Assembly: GCF_003610235.1 (NCBI RefSeq)
Contig: NZ_RAPR01000001.1
Coordinates: 7,316,001 to 7,380,000 of the forward strand
Reading direction: 5' to 3'
Origin: Catellatospora citrea
GTDB taxonomy: Bacteria > Actinomycetota > Actinomycetes > Mycobacteriales > Micromonosporaceae
DNA: 64,000 bases
A program made the position numbers and the translations under genes. Below the pieces are notes generated by a model. It had not been told where the DNA came from and did no database searches. It worked only from the letters and a program-made list of their open reading frames with translations. Shown in pieces: positions 33,744 through 42,361 of the stretch (positions are counted from its first letter, which is position 1; every line of letters starts with the position of its first letter).

Positions 33744-34754
33744 ATGGCAACCAACACCATGACCACGCGCCCGCTCGGCACCTCCGGCCCGCGCGTCTCC
33801 GCGCTCGGGCTCGGCCTGATGGGCATGTCCGACCTGTACGGCCCCGCCGACGAGGCGGAGAGCATCGCCACGGTCCACGCCGCCCTCGACGCCGGGGTCA
33901 CCCTGCTCGACACCGGCGACTTCTACGGCATGGGCCACAACGAGCTGCTGCTGCGCGACGCGCTGCGCGGCCGCAACCGCGACAACGCCGTCATCAGCGT
34001 CAAGTTCGGCGCGCTGCGCGACGCCGCGGGCGGCTGGAACGGCGTCGACACCCGGCCGATCGCGATCAAGAACTTCCTCGCATACACCCTCAAGCGCCTG
34101 GGCACCGACCACGTCGACGTCTACCGTCCCGCCCGGCTCGACCCGAACGTGCCGATCGAGGAGACCGTCGGGGCGCTCGCCGACCTGGTCAAGGCCGGCT
34201 ACGTCCGGCACATCGGGCTGTCCGAGGTCGGCGCGTCGACGCTGCGCCGGGCCGCGGCCGTGCACCCGATCGCCGACCTGCAGATCGAGTACTCGCTGAT
34301 CTCCCGCGGCATCGAGCACGACATCCTGCCCACCGCCCGCGAGCTCGGCATCGGCATCACCGCGTACGGCGTGCTGTCCCGCGGTCTGCTGTCGGGCCAC
34401 TGGTCACGCGAGCGCGCCACCGTGGCCGGCGACTTCCGCGGCCACCTGCCCCGGTTCGCCGGCGACAACCTGGACCGCAACCTGGCCCTGGTCGAGGCGC
34501 TGCGCGAGGTCGGGCAGGACAAGGACGCCAGCGTCGCGCAGATCGCGGTGGCCTGGGCGCTGGCCCAGGGCGACGACATCGTGCCGCTGGTCGGGGCGCG
34601 CACCCGGGCCCGGCTGGAGGAGTCGCTGGGCGCGCTGCCGGTCGTGCTGACCGAGACCGACCTGGCCCGGATCGCGTCGGCCGTGCCGGCCGGCTCGGTG
34701 GCCGGAGACCGCTATGACCCGCATTCGATGTCGGCGCTCGACAGCGAGAGGTAA
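33744..34754 (+). CDS. Aldo/keto reductase-like protein with altered catalytic tetrad
   Basis: The 336-aa TIM-barrel protein matches NADPH-dependent aldo/keto reductases. Three tetrad residues are present, Asp56 in LLDTGD, Tyr61 in FYG and Lys87 in ISVKFG. The usual histidine (in LHR) is replaced by Ala130 in VYRPARLDP. The C-terminal NADP-binding part is recognisable (VPLVGARTRARLEESLGAL). Loss of the His can lower or change activity. The tail overlaps the region just before the TetR gene, and the two are probably cotranscribed or jointly controlled. The start is supported by a leaderless -10 box. Confidence 0.88.
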   Translation: MATNTMTTRPLGTSGPRVSALGLGLMGMSDLYGPADEAESIATVHAALDAGVTLLDTGDFYGMGHNELLLRDALRGRNRDNAVISVKFGALRDAAGGWNGVDTRPIAIKNFLAYTLKRLGTDHVDVYRPARLDPNVPIEETVGALADLVKAGYVRHIGLSEVGASTLRRAAAVHPIADLQIEYSLISRGIEHDILPTARELGIGITAYGVLSRGLLSGHWSRERATVAGDFRGHLPRFAGDNLDRNLALVEALREVGQDKDASVAQIAVAWALAQGDDIVPLVGARTRARLEESLGALPVVLTETDLARIASAVPAGSVAGDRYDPHSMSALDSER

Positions 34755-34767
34755 GGTCTGCCTCGAC

Positions 34768-35358
34768 ATGGCAGATGCACCTCTCACTCCGGACCGGATC
34801 CTCGAAGCGGCGGAGGAGGCCCTCCGCCGCTTCGGACCGGCGAAGGCCAACGTCGTCGACGTCGCGCGCGCGCTGAACGTCAGCCACGGCAGCGTGTACC
34901 GGCATTTCCCCAGCAAGGCGGCGCTGCGCAACGCGGTCGCCGAGCGCTGGCTGGCGCGGCTGTCCGAACCGCTGGCCGAGATCGCCGCCGAGCGCGGCCC
35001 CGCCCAGCCGAGGCTGCGCCGGTGGCTGGACGCCCTGTGCGACTCGAAGCAGAGCCGGGCCCGCGACGAGCCGGAGCTGTTCACGACGTACTACCACCTG
35101 GCCCTGGAGGCCGACGAGGTGGTCCGGGCGCACATCAACGCGCTGGCGGCACAGCTCGGCGAGATCATCGCCGACGGGGTGGGCCGCGGCGACTTCGCGG
35201 TCGCCGACCCGTTCCGGGCGGGCCGCGCCGTCTTCGACGCGACCAGCCGCTTCCACAATCCCGCGCACATCGCCGAGTGGAACGACCCGGACATGAAGGC
35301 CGCGTACGAGGGAGTGTGGCTGCTGATCCTCAGCGGCCTCGGCGTGCCGCAGCAGTGA
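34768..35358 (+). CDS. TetR-family transcriptional regulator
   Basis: The 196-aa protein has an N-terminal TetR helix-turn-helix (RILEAAEEALRRFGPAKANV, then VARALNVSHGSVYRHFPSKA) and a helical C-terminal ligand-binding domain with EWNDPDMKAAYEGVW near its end, as in YbiH-like or TetR_C_11-type members. The ATG at 34768 is used; an upstream ATG at 34714 would lie inside the reductase gene. It starts 13 bp after that gene and probably represses it in response to a toxic small molecule. It ends one base before the convergent methyltransferase stop. Confidence 0.9.
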   Translation: MADAPLTPDRILEAAEEALRRFGPAKANVVDVARALNVSHGSVYRHFPSKAALRNAVAERWLARLSEPLAEIAAERGPAQPRLRRWLDALCDSKQSRARDEPELFTTYYHLALEADEVVRAHINALAAQLGEIIADGVGRGDFAVADPFRAGRAVFDATSRFHNPAHIAEWNDPDMKAAYEGVWLLILSGLGVPQQ

Positions 35359-35359
35359 C

Positions 35360-36019
35360 TCAGGCCTTGGCCGGCCCGCGCAGCTCCCACACCCGGGTGT
35401 GCTTGACCGTCACGCTCTCCAGCGCGAACGGCGTCGGCACGTCATAGGCGGCCACCTCGTGGAACAGCGGCTTGGGCAGGAACGCCCGGTCCGGGTCGCC
35501 GACCAGCACCCGCGCGCCGTTCTTGACCGCCCGCCGCAGGAAACCGGTCATCCGGTCGGCCATCGCCTGGCTGTAGAACACGTCCCCGGCCAGCACGACC
35601 TCGGCGTCGCCCGCGTCGCCGCCCAGGATGTCGGCCTGGTCCACGGACACCTGCACGCCGTTGGCGGCGGCGTTGAGCTCGATCGCGGCGGCCGACAGCG
35701 GATCGATGTCCACCGCGCGCACCGTGGCCGCCCCGGTCAGCGCGGCGGTGACCGCGACCAGCCCGGAACCCGCGGCCAGGTCCAGCACCCGCTTGCCGGC
35801 CGTCGTCTCCGGGTGGTCGAACACGTACCGGGCCAGCGCCTGACCACCGGCCCAGGCGAAGGCCCAGAACGGCGGCGGCTGCTCGCTGCGGTACTCGCCC
35901 TCGGTCAGCTCCCACAGGCCGATCGGCTCGTCGGCCTGGTGCAGCTTGATCTCCGGCAGGAAGGGCACCGGGGCGAGCGCGGCGTACGAGCGGACGAAGT
36001 CAGCAGCGGTGTCGGTCAC
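35360..36019 (-). CDS. Class I SAM-dependent methyltransferase (METTL21/ETFB-type)
   Basis: The 219-aa protein has the SAM-binding motif VLDLAAGSGLVAVTA, followed by an acidic VRAVDIDPLS and the catalytic-region motif LAGDVFYSQAMADRM. N-terminal PFWAFAWAGGQALARYVFDH is characteristic of the protein-lysine methyltransferase group that includes METTL21 and ETFB lysine methyltransferase, also called nicotinamide N-methyltransferase-like in bacteria. The target is unknown. The GTG at 36019 gives the usual length; an upstream in-frame ATG adds 20 unlikely residues. Confidence 0.8.
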   Translation of the reverse strand: MTDTAADFVRSYAALAPVPFLPEIKLHQADEPIGLWELTEGEYRSEQPPPFWAFAWAGGQALARYVFDHPETTAGKRVLDLAAGSGLVAVTAALTGAATVRAVDIDPLSAAAIELNAAANGVQVSVDQADILGGDAGDAEVVLAGDVFYSQAMADRMTGFLRRAVKNGARVLVGDPDRAFLPKPLFHEVAAYDVPTPFALESVTVKHTRVWELRGPAKA

Positions 36020-36170
36020 CCCCGAAGTGTGCCGCCTGACCGTCTCGGCCGCCCGTCCAGGGCCGGTGATGCCCACCACCGGCCGCAGCGCGCTGATCGG
36101 GATCCGGCCGGGTGGACCGCTGGCCGTGCCTGCCGGTTGCGTCTGGGCGGGTTGCCCCGTTTAGCTGAGT

Positions 36171-37259
36171 ATGACCCGATTCGTGATCCTGGCGGCGGCG
36201 GTGCTGCTGACAGCCGTGGCGCTGCTGTCGACGACCGACGTGGACAGCCGACCGTGGCCCGGCAAGCCGGACCCGGCGGCGGTGGCCGCGCCGGATCCCG
36301 TCGCGTCGGGGGAGACCGCGGTGTCGCCGGCGGCGCAGACCGCCGAGCCCGCCGCGCCGTTCACGGGCGTTCCGTCGCTCACGGTGCCCGGCGCCGCGGC
36401 GAAGGCCGGGCAGCCGATCGCCATCCACACCGCCGACCTGCCCGCCAGCGAGGCGTCCGGGCTGGTGGCCAGCCGCCGGCACCCGGGGGTCTTCTACTGG
36501 CTGCGCGACGGCGGCGGGGCCACCTCGCAGCGCCCGCGCGCCGCGCTGTGGACCATCAGGCTCGGCGAGCAGGCCCAGGCGTATCCGGTGCGGCGCGGCG
36601 AGAACTTCCCGTTCGCCCAGGTCTTCGAAGCGCCGAACACCGACTGGGAGGACGTCGTCATCGACGACGACGACAACCTGTGGATCGGCGACATCGGGGC
36701 CAACGACTGCGTGAGCAAGCAGTACCTGTACCGCACGCTGGAGCCCGAGCCGGACACCGACGACCCGTTCATGGTGACCGCGAGGTATCCGCTGGCCTTC
36801 CCCGACCCGGCTCCCGGGTGCAAGACCCGCAACGCCGAGGCGATGCTCTGGCTGGACGGCGAGCTCTACGTATTCGCCAAGACCGCCAACTCTCCCGTGT
36901 ACCGGGTGGTGCTGCCCGCCGAGCGCAACGCCCCGGTCGCCATGCTGCCGGTGACGAAGTTCGACTACGCGGTGAACAAGATCTCGGTCAGCACGGTCTC
37001 CGACGACCGCACCCGGCTGACCCTGGCCGGGCACGCCCGCTACTGGGTGTTCGCGGCCGACCCCGCGCTGACCGGGGACGCGTTCCTGCGCCAGGCGATG
37101 AGCGGCAAGCCGGTGCACACGGCCACGTTCGACTCGGCGGCGGGCAACGCCTCGGTGGAGGGCGGCAGCTACGTGCCGGGCACGCACGACCTGCTCTTCG
37201 TCGCGGAGAACAAGGAGATCTTCCTGGTCCCGGACGGTCCGGTCGTCGACGCCCGCTGA
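36171..37259 (+). CDS. Secreted or membrane-anchored protein, probable beta-propeller
   Basis: The 362-aa protein has an N-terminal hydrophobic segment (VILAAAVLLTAVALLSTT), then a Pro/Ala-rich spacer up to about 65, then a beta-rich domain. Repeating phrases such as HPGVFYWLRDGGG, DDDDNLWIGDIGAN and GELYVFAKTANSPVYRV look like blades of a propeller. I do not recognise a catalytic motif. It is probably exported and held at the membrane. A strong bidirectional hairpin follows the stop. Confidence 0.7.
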   Translation: MTRFVILAAAVLLTAVALLSTTDVDSRPWPGKPDPAAVAAPDPVASGETAVSPAAQTAEPAAPFTGVPSLTVPGAAAKAGQPIAIHTADLPASEASGLVASRRHPGVFYWLRDGGGATSQRPRAALWTIRLGEQAQAYPVRRGENFPFAQVFEAPNTDWEDVVIDDDDNLWIGDIGANDCVSKQYLYRTLEPEPDTDDPFMVTARYPLAFPDPAPGCKTRNAEAMLWLDGELYVFAKTANSPVYRVVLPAERNAPVAMLPVTKFDYAVNKISVSTVSDDRTRLTLAGHARYWVFAADPALTGDAFLRQAMSGKPVHTATFDSAAGNASVEGGSYVPGTHDLLFVAENKEIFLVPDGPVVDAR

Positions 37260-37272
37260 GCGGCCCCGGAAC

Positions 37273-37311
37273 GCCGGACCCGTGCCGAGGGAGGGTGGGC
37301 ACGGGTCCGGC
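37273..37311. terminator. Perfect 14-bp hairpin, bidirectional terminator
   Basis: Arms 37273-37286 and 37298-37311 (GCCGGACCCGTGCC and complement) pair perfectly around 11 bases. It lies between the convergent propeller and secreted M15-like genes. Confidence 0.75.
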
Positions 37312-37319
37312 GCCGGTGG

Positions 37320-37817
37320 TCAGCAGCCGCCGCAGTTGTAGAACAGGATGTCCCAGTGGTTGCCCTCGTCGGTGTACAGATTGCCGGCGCCGGAGCGGTA
37401 CTGGTAGCCCCAGCCGGCGATGTAGCCGACGTAGGTGAAGTGCGCGGTGATGTAGTTGCCGATGCACGCGTACTTGCTGATGTCGAGCTTGTAGCCGTTC
37501 CAGTGGCTGTAGGTGCCGGAGGAGTGGCCGGTCTCGGTGCCTGCGGTGATGTTGAGGGCGCAACCGCTGGCGCTCTTGAGCGTCTTGATGCCGTTGATGG
37601 TGACCTGGCGGACGTCGGTGAACGAGGTGCAGCTGGCGTTGTTGCGGTTGCTGCAGTTGCCGCTCGACGACCAGGTGATGCCGGCCGCGCTGAGCTGCGA
37701 GGCCGCCTGCGCGTGGGTGAGGAAGGTCGCGGCGTGCGCGGGACTGGCGAAGGCCAGCACCGACGCGACGACGCCGGCCACGATCACGGTGAGGGCGCGG
37801 GGCACGAAGCGGGACAT
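37320..37817 (-). CDS. Small secreted protein with M15/VanX-like zinc motif
   Basis: The 165-aa protein has a signal peptide (1 to about 29, ending SPAHA) and a compact cysteine-containing domain. The segment SHWNGYKLD gives His105 and Asp112 with the H-x2-G-x3-D spacing of M15 D,D-peptidases, and EGNHWDI gives Glu151 and His154 as in their ExxHW motif. This suggests an extracellular zinc D,D-carboxy- or dipeptidase acting on peptidoglycan. It is shorter than most M15 proteins. The assignment rests on motif spacing only. Two cysteines lie in the C-terminal NCGGC. The ATG at 37817 is preceded by AGGAGC. Confidence 0.65.
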   Translation of the reverse strand: MSRFVPRALTVIVAGVVASVLAFASPAHAATFLTHAQAASQLSAAGITWSSSGNCSNRNNASCTSFTDVRQVTINGIKTLKSASGCALNITAGTETGHSSGTYSHWNGYKLDISKYACIGNYITAHFTYVGYIAGWGYQYRSGAGNLYTDEGNHWDILFYNCGGC

Positions 37818-37892
37818 GAGGATGCTCCTGGGGGTGTGGAGTTATTTGCCGTCCGCTGCGCAGCGATGGGAAGATTTTTACCACACATAGAC

Positions 37893-37921
37893 GAGTGACG
37901 CTAGATGGCGAAGTGTCACTC
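37893..37921. promoter_or_regulatory. Inverted repeat GAGTGAC...GTCACTC
   Basis: Seven-base arms 37893-37899 and 37915-37921 flank 15 bases in the 219-bp gap between the secreted protein gene and the LysR gene. It could be an operator for the minus-strand gene, whose start is 76 bp away. No gene is visible in this gap. Confidence 0.35.
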
Positions 37922-38036
37922 GGTCGGCCACGCTCCGGTGTGGACGGCGACGCCCGCATCCACCGAAAGGTCCACTCACCTAGCAGCCTAGGACGACCAG
38001 GCGGTGGTGTTCCGGCACACCACCGCGGACGCGGGA

Positions 38037-38963
38037 TCAGGCGGCGCGCGCCCGCATCGCCCGGTCCAGGCCGCGCATCCGCGCCGTGACCAGGTCGACC
38101 ACGACGCGGCTGGCGGGGGAGAGCTCGCCCTCGCGATGGACCACGGCGAACGTCTCGTACATCGCCGGGCGCAGCGGGGCCCAGCCCAGCCCGGCCGGCA
38201 GCCGGTCACCGAGGCCGTGCAGCACGCCGCGCCAGGTGACCGTGTCGGCCAGGCCCCGGGCCGCGATGTCCAGGGCGGTCTCGGTGTCCTCCACCTCGAT
38301 CCGGGGGCGCAGCGGGTGGCCGGTGCGCTGCACCGCCTGGGCGAGCTGGCGGCGGGTGGTGTCCGTCTCCCGCCAGCTCGCGTCGGGCAGCACCAGCTGG
38401 GCGGCGGCGAGATCGGCGGGGGTGATCCGGGCGTGCAACCGGGCCGGGTCGGCGCTGACGTACACCAGCTCGTCGCGCAGCACCGGGGTGACGACCATGT
38501 TCTCGTCCTCCACCGGCAGCGCGATCACCGCCGCCTCCAGACGCCCCTTGCGCAGGTGCTCCAGCACCTCGGCGGAGTTCTGCCCGACCAGCTCGACGCG
38601 CACCCCGGGGTGGCGCTGCAGCACGTCGGCGACCAGGTCGGCGGTGAGATAGAACCGGGCGGTGCGGAACAGCCCGAAGCGCACCGTGCCGGTCAGCAGT
38701 TCGCGCACCGAGGCCACGGCGCGCCCTGCCTCGTCGACGGCGGCCAGCGCCGCGGACGCGTGCGGCTGCAGGGCGCGAGCCGCCTCGGTCGGCACCAGGC
38801 CCCGCCCGACCCGCCGGAACAGGGTCGTGTCGAGCTGCTGCTCCAGCAGCCGGACCTGCTCGGAGATCGACGGCTGGGCGTAGCCGAGGGCGCCCGCGGC
38901 GGCGGTGAACGAGCCGTGCTCCAGGGTGGCCAGGAAGCAGCGGAGCTGGTGCAGCGAGAGCAC
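38037..38963 (-). CDS. LysR-family transcriptional regulator
   Basis: The 308-aa protein has the LysR N-terminal helix-turn-helix (LHQLRCFLATLEHGSFTAAA GALGYAQPSISEQVRLLEQQ) and a periplasmic-binding-like effector domain (about 90-295). It is divergent from the EamA exporter, with 95 bp between starts, the standard LysR arrangement. It therefore probably activates or represses the exporter gene in response to an exported metabolite. Confidence 0.92.
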   Translation of the reverse strand: MLSLHQLRCFLATLEHGSFTAAAGALGYAQPSISEQVRLLEQQLDTTLFRRVGRGLVPTEAARALQPHASAALAAVDEAGRAVASVRELLTGTVRFGLFRTARFYLTADLVADVLQRHPGVRVELVGQNSAEVLEHLRKGRLEAAVIALPVEDENMVVTPVLRDELVYVSADPARLHARITPADLAAAQLVLPDASWRETDTTRRQLAQAVQRTGHPLRPRIEVEDTETALDIAARGLADTVTWRGVLHGLGDRLPAGLGWAPLRPAMYETFAVVHREGELSPASRVVVDLVTARMRGLDRAMRARAA

Positions 38964-39044
38964 GGTTTCTCCCCGGATCGATCTATAGGAAAGTCCTTTG
39001 GACAGCGCTGGAAACCAAGGCTACCTCGATGGCTCGACCCGGCC

Positions 39045-39050
39045 TAACGT
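39045..39050 (+). promoter_or_regulatory. Leaderless -10 box (TAACGT)
   Basis: TAACGT lies eight bases before the ATG at 39059 in the LysR-exporter divergent region. No Shine-Dalgarno sequence precedes the start. Confidence 0.45.
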
Positions 39051-39058
39051 TCTGTGTC

Positions 39059-40249
39059 ATGACCACCACCGTCTCCGCGCCCGCCGCCGTGAGCACGTCG
39101 CAGGCCCGCTCCGCCCGGCGCGGCACCGTGCTGGTGCTCGTCTCCGCGGCCGGGTTCGGCATGTCGGCGGTGTTCGCCAAGCAGGCGTACGCGGCCGGGT
39201 TCAACGTGCCGACGATGCTGGCCGGCCGGTTCGCGCTCGCGGCGGTGCTGCTGTGGGCCGTGGTCGCCTGGCGGCGCGCGCCGCTGCCCCGCGGGCGGGC
39301 CCTGGCCGTCAGCGTCGGGCTGGGCGCGGTCGGTTACGCGCTGCAGGCCGGGTTCTACTTCGGGGCACTGGCGCGCATCGACGCCTCACTGACGGCGCTG
39401 CTGCTGTACGCGTACCCGGCGCTGGTCACGGTGCTGGCGATCGCGCTGCGCCGGGAACGCCCCGACCGCCGCCGGCTGGCCGCGCTGGCCTGCTCGGCGG
39501 CGGGCATGCTGCTCATGCTCGGGGCGGGCGGGGTCGGCGGCTCGGTCGCCACCGGGGGAGTGCTGCTGGCGCTGGGCGCCGCGGTCGCGTACGCCCTCTA
39601 TCTGACCGTCTCCGCCGGCCTGCCCGCCGGTCTGGACATTTTCGCGGTGACCGCGGTGGTGTGCACCTCCGCCGCCGTCAGCCTGGCCGCCACGGGTCTG
39701 GCCACCGGCAGCCTGCACGCGCCGCACCAGGTGTCGGGCTGGCTGTGGATCGTGCTGCTGGCGGTCGTGTCCACGGTGATCCCGATCGCCGGGATGTTCG
39801 TCGGCGTGCGCGACGTCGGCGCGTCCGCGGCGGCGATCCTGTCCTGTGCCGAGCCCGCCGTGACGGTGGCCACCACCGCCCTGGTCTTCGGGGAGCGCCT
39901 GAGCCCCGCCCAGGCCCTCGGCGGCCTGGCAGTGCTGGCCTCGGTCGCCGTGCTCCAACTGCGCCGCCGCGTGGTGGCCGCGCCGGCCGCCACCGCCGCG
40001 GAGGTATCCTGCGACGTCCCTTCACCGGCTGCCGGAGATGAGCACGTTCGTGAGACGCCTCGCACCCCTCGTCGCCGCGGCGGCGCTGCTCACTGGGGGC
40101 TGCGCCCCCTCCGCCCCGGCGGAGTGGGTTCCCGCCCCGTCGGCGCCGGCCGCACCGTCCGCGTCGAGCGCCCCGTCACCCGCGGCGGCGCTCACCCCGG
40201 CCCAGAAACTGACCGCGGTCCTCGTCACCGACGAGGCGCTGGCGGCTGA
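39059..40249 (+). CDS. EamA/DMT-family transporter with overlong C-terminus
   Basis: The protein has ten hydrophobic helices arranged as two EamA repeats (about residues 25-150 and 165-300) typical of drug/metabolite transporters that export amino acids or other small molecules. The transporter proper ends near LQLRRRVVAAPA (about residue 318). The frame stays open for a further 75 or so codons rich in Arg, Gly and Pro that overlap the next gene by 212 bases in another frame. That tail looks like out-of-frame translation, so a stop codon may have been lost or an indel may be present near 40000. The divergent LysR gene probably controls it. Confidence 0.85.
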   Translation: MTTTVSAPAAVSTSQARSARRGTVLVLVSAAGFGMSAVFAKQAYAAGFNVPTMLAGRFALAAVLLWAVVAWRRAPLPRGRALAVSVGLGAVGYALQAGFYFGALARIDASLTALLLYAYPALVTVLAIALRRERPDRRRLAALACSAAGMLLMLGAGGVGGSVATGGVLLALGAAVAYALYLTVSAGLPAGLDIFAVTAVVCTSAAVSLAATGLATGSLHAPHQVSGWLWIVLLAVVSTVIPIAGMFVGVRDVGASAAAILSCAEPAVTVATTALVFGERLSPAQALGGLAVLASVAVLQLRRRVVAAPAATAAEVSCDVPSPAAGDEHVRETPRTPRRRGGAAHWGLRPLRPGGVGSRPVGAGRTVRVERPVTRGGAHPGPETDRGPRHRRGAGG

Positions 40250-40745
40250 GTTCACCGAGGCGGGCACGGACCTGGAGCGCACGTACGACGGTGAGCGCGC
40301 GCCGGGTTCCCCGTCCGGCACCGTCACCGCCTGCGGGACCCGGGCGGTCTCGTCCACCAAGGACGCCAGGCAGGTCCAGGCGCATGTCCGGGCCTGGGTC
40401 GTCAACGGGGCGGTGCTCACGCAGGAGGTGCACGTGCTGCCCCGGCAGCGCGCCGAGGACGTGGTCGCCAAGGCGGCGAGCACGCTGAAGGGCTGTGCGA
40501 GCTACTCCGACCACGGCGACAGCTATCGCCGTACGGCAGGCAACAAGATCGAATTACCTGCCCCGGTGAAGGGGATCGCCGCCTGTTTCGCCGTCTCCGG
40601 GACGGTCAACTGCTTCGCCTACCTGGGGCGCGGCGGAGTGGTGACCACCGTGTCGAGCATGGGCGTGGACCAGCGGACCGCCGAGTGGTGGCTGGAGCGC
40701 ATCATGGCCGCCGCCGAGCACCGCCTGGAAGGGTTGCCCGCCTGA
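40038..40745 (+). CDS. Secreted lipoprotein of unknown function
   Basis: The 235-aa protein has a lipobox LTGGC with Cys22, a Pro/Ser/Ala-rich linker to about residue 50, and a soluble domain with paired cysteines. It resembles extracellular sensor-type lipoproteins of actinomycetes related to the PknH C-terminal domain; this is a weak impression. It is anchored on the outer face of the membrane. The ATG at 40038 lies inside the overlong EamA frame. A TATCCT box at about 40005-40010 could be its own promoter. Confidence 0.75.
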   Translation: MSTFVRRLAPLVAAAALLTGGCAPSAPAEWVPAPSAPAAPSASSAPSPAAALTPAQKLTAVLVTDEALAAEFTEAGTDLERTYDGERAPGSPSGTVTACGTRAVSSTKDARQVQAHVRAWVVNGAVLTQEVHVLPRQRAEDVVAKAASTLKGCASYSDHGDSYRRTAGNKIELPAPVKGIAACFAVSGTVNCFAYLGRGGVVTTVSSMGVDQRTAEWWLERIMAAAEHRLEGLPA

Positions 40746-40785
40746 CCCGTCCCGGCCGCGCCGTCCCCGGCCGCGCCGACGAACG

Positions 40786-40827
40786 CGCAGCGGCCCCGTT
40801 CACCTGCAGGTGAACGGGGCCGCTGCG
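40786..40827. terminator. Perfect 42-base palindrome, bidirectional terminator
   Basis: The sequence from 40786 to 40827 is a perfect palindrome with 21-base arms (CGCAGCGGCCCCGTTCACCTG and complement) and no loop bases. It lies between the lipoprotein gene and the convergent polyamine operon, immediately before a GAAGGTGCCCTTC repeat. Confidence 0.8.
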
Positions 40828-40829
40828 TT

Positions 40830-40880
40830 AGGAAGGTGCCCTTCTACAACACATGGCGATGTGAAGGTGCCCTTCCTTTG
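40830..40880. repeat. Dispersed GAAGGGCACCTTC element, copy 4
   Basis: Two same-orientation GAAGGTGCCCTTC motifs flank a spacer with ACATGGCGATGTG, so this copy runs opposite to copies 1 and 2. TTA precedes the first motif. It ends at the stop of homospermidine synthase. Confidence 0.8.
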
Positions 40881-40882
40881 CC

Positions 40883-42361
40883 TTAGACCAGGAAGTTCTC
40901 GAAGGCCCAGGGCTCGGTGTCGTCGCCGGTCTTCGGGCGGAAGTTGGCGAACGGCTCGTAGTAGGAGCTGCGGGGGGTCCAGTCGGTGTGCACCGACGGG
41001 ACCGGGCCCAGGTAGGGGTTCGCCACGTCGAGGACGGCCTCGGGGTCGAGGTCGTCGGGGACGCACAGGCCCCGGTTCGGGTTGTTGACCATCCAGTAGA
41101 CCGCGCCCAGCACCGACGCGGCGACCTGCAGCGTGGTGGCGTTCTGGTGCGGGACCAGGGCGCGCGACTCGTCGATGCCGAGCTGCGAGCCGACCCACCA
41201 GCCGTTGAGCTCGTGGCCGAGCAGGAGCACGCCGAGCTCGTCGATGCCGCTGATGATCTCGTCGTTCATGATGCGCTGGTCGGTCTGCAGCGTGTAGCCG
41301 TTCATCTGGCACTCGTGCAGGCTGTTCAGCGCGGCGTCGGACGGCTGGTACGCGTAGTGCACGGTGGGGCGGTAGACCGCCTTGCCGTCCTCCCACACGG
41401 TCAGGTGGTCGCTGATGGTGAACGCCTCGCCGTGGCGCACGACCATGCCGATGATGGGGCCGCCGAGCGGCACCCAGGAGCGGACCTTGGTGGTGATGCC
41501 GGTCTGGGCGAGGCAGATCTGGTTCTGCGGACCCGACTCGTGGGTGTACGCGTTGGCGGGCAGCTTGGGCTCGTGGGTGCCCCAGCCCATCTCGGCGGGC
41601 GCGATGCCCTCCTCGTAGAAGCCCTCCACGGACCAGGTGTTGACGAACTCGCCGACCTGCTTGGGCTTGTCGCTGACCTGGGTGTCGCGCTCGGAGATGT
41701 GGATCACCTTGGTGCCGGTGAGCATGCCCAGGGCCGCGAAGTCGCGGTTGGCCAGGGCCTCTTCGAGCTTGACCTTGCGGTCGGCGTCCAGCGGCTTGGG
41801 CAGGCGCTCGGGCTCCTTGAGCATCGCGGTGGCGATGTCCAGCAGGGCGATCTTGGCCCAGTGGCTGACCAGGCCGGGGTTCGCGCCGTGCTCGACGATC
41901 GCGGTCGGGCCGTCGGCCTGCCAGCCCTTGGCGCGCTCGCGCAGCTTCATGTGCCGGGCGTACAGCGTGCGCGACTGCGGGGTCGCGTTGAGCTGGTCGG
42001 CGTACGGGTCCCACTCCTCGACGGAGGTGTCGACGTAGAGGGTGCCGTGGCGCTGGCACCAGTCGATGATCACGCCGGTGTCGATGTTCCACGCCAGGTT
42101 GATCAGGACGTCGCCGTCGCCGACGTACTCGGCGAGCTTGGTCTCGATGTTCTCCGGGGTGATGCGCTCACGCACGTAGGTCGCGCCGGCGGCGGTGACC
42201 TCCGCGGCGGTGTGGGCGAGGTCCTCGAAGTCCATCACGGTCAGACGCGTGAAGTCCATGTCGACGTGGCGCAGCAGCAGGGGCTGCAGGCACTGGGACA
42301 CCGAGCCGCTGCCGAGCAGGAGGATGCGGCCGCCGAAGGCGAGCTTGGGGATCGTGGTCAC
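40883..42361 (-). CDS. Homospermidine synthase (saccharopine dehydrogenase-like)
   Basis: The 492-aa protein starts with a Rossmann motif RILLLGSGSVSQCLQPLLLR and continues with the homospermidine synthase signatures LINLAWNIDTGVIIDWCQRH, YVDTSVEEWDPYA, VEHGANPGLVSHW and TWSVEGFYEEGIAPAEMGWG. The enzyme uses NAD to join two putrescine units, or putrescine and spermidine, into homospermidine. Its GTG start overlaps the stop of the decarboxylase gene (GTGA), giving a two-gene operon that makes putrescine or a similar diamine and then converts it. The length agrees with the bacterial family (about 480). Confidence 0.9.
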   Translation of the reverse strand: MTTIPKLAFGGRILLLGSGSVSQCLQPLLLRHVDMDFTRLTVMDFEDLAHTAAEVTAAGATYVRERITPENIETKLAEYVGDGDVLINLAWNIDTGVIIDWCQRHGTLYVDTSVEEWDPYADQLNATPQSRTLYARHMKLRERAKGWQADGPTAIVEHGANPGLVSHWAKIALLDIATAMLKEPERLPKPLDADRKVKLEEALANRDFAALGMLTGTKVIHISERDTQVSDKPKQVGEFVNTWSVEGFYEEGIAPAEMGWGTHEPKLPANAYTHESGPQNQICLAQTGITTKVRSWVPLGGPIIGMVVRHGEAFTISDHLTVWEDGKAVYRPTVHYAYQPSDAALNSLHECQMNGYTLQTDQRIMNDEIISGIDELGVLLLGHELNGWWVGSQLGIDESRALVPHQNATTLQVAASVLGAVYWMVNNPNRGLCVPDDLDPEAVLDVANPYLGPVPSVHTDWTPRSSYYEPFANFRPKTGDDTEPWAFENFLV

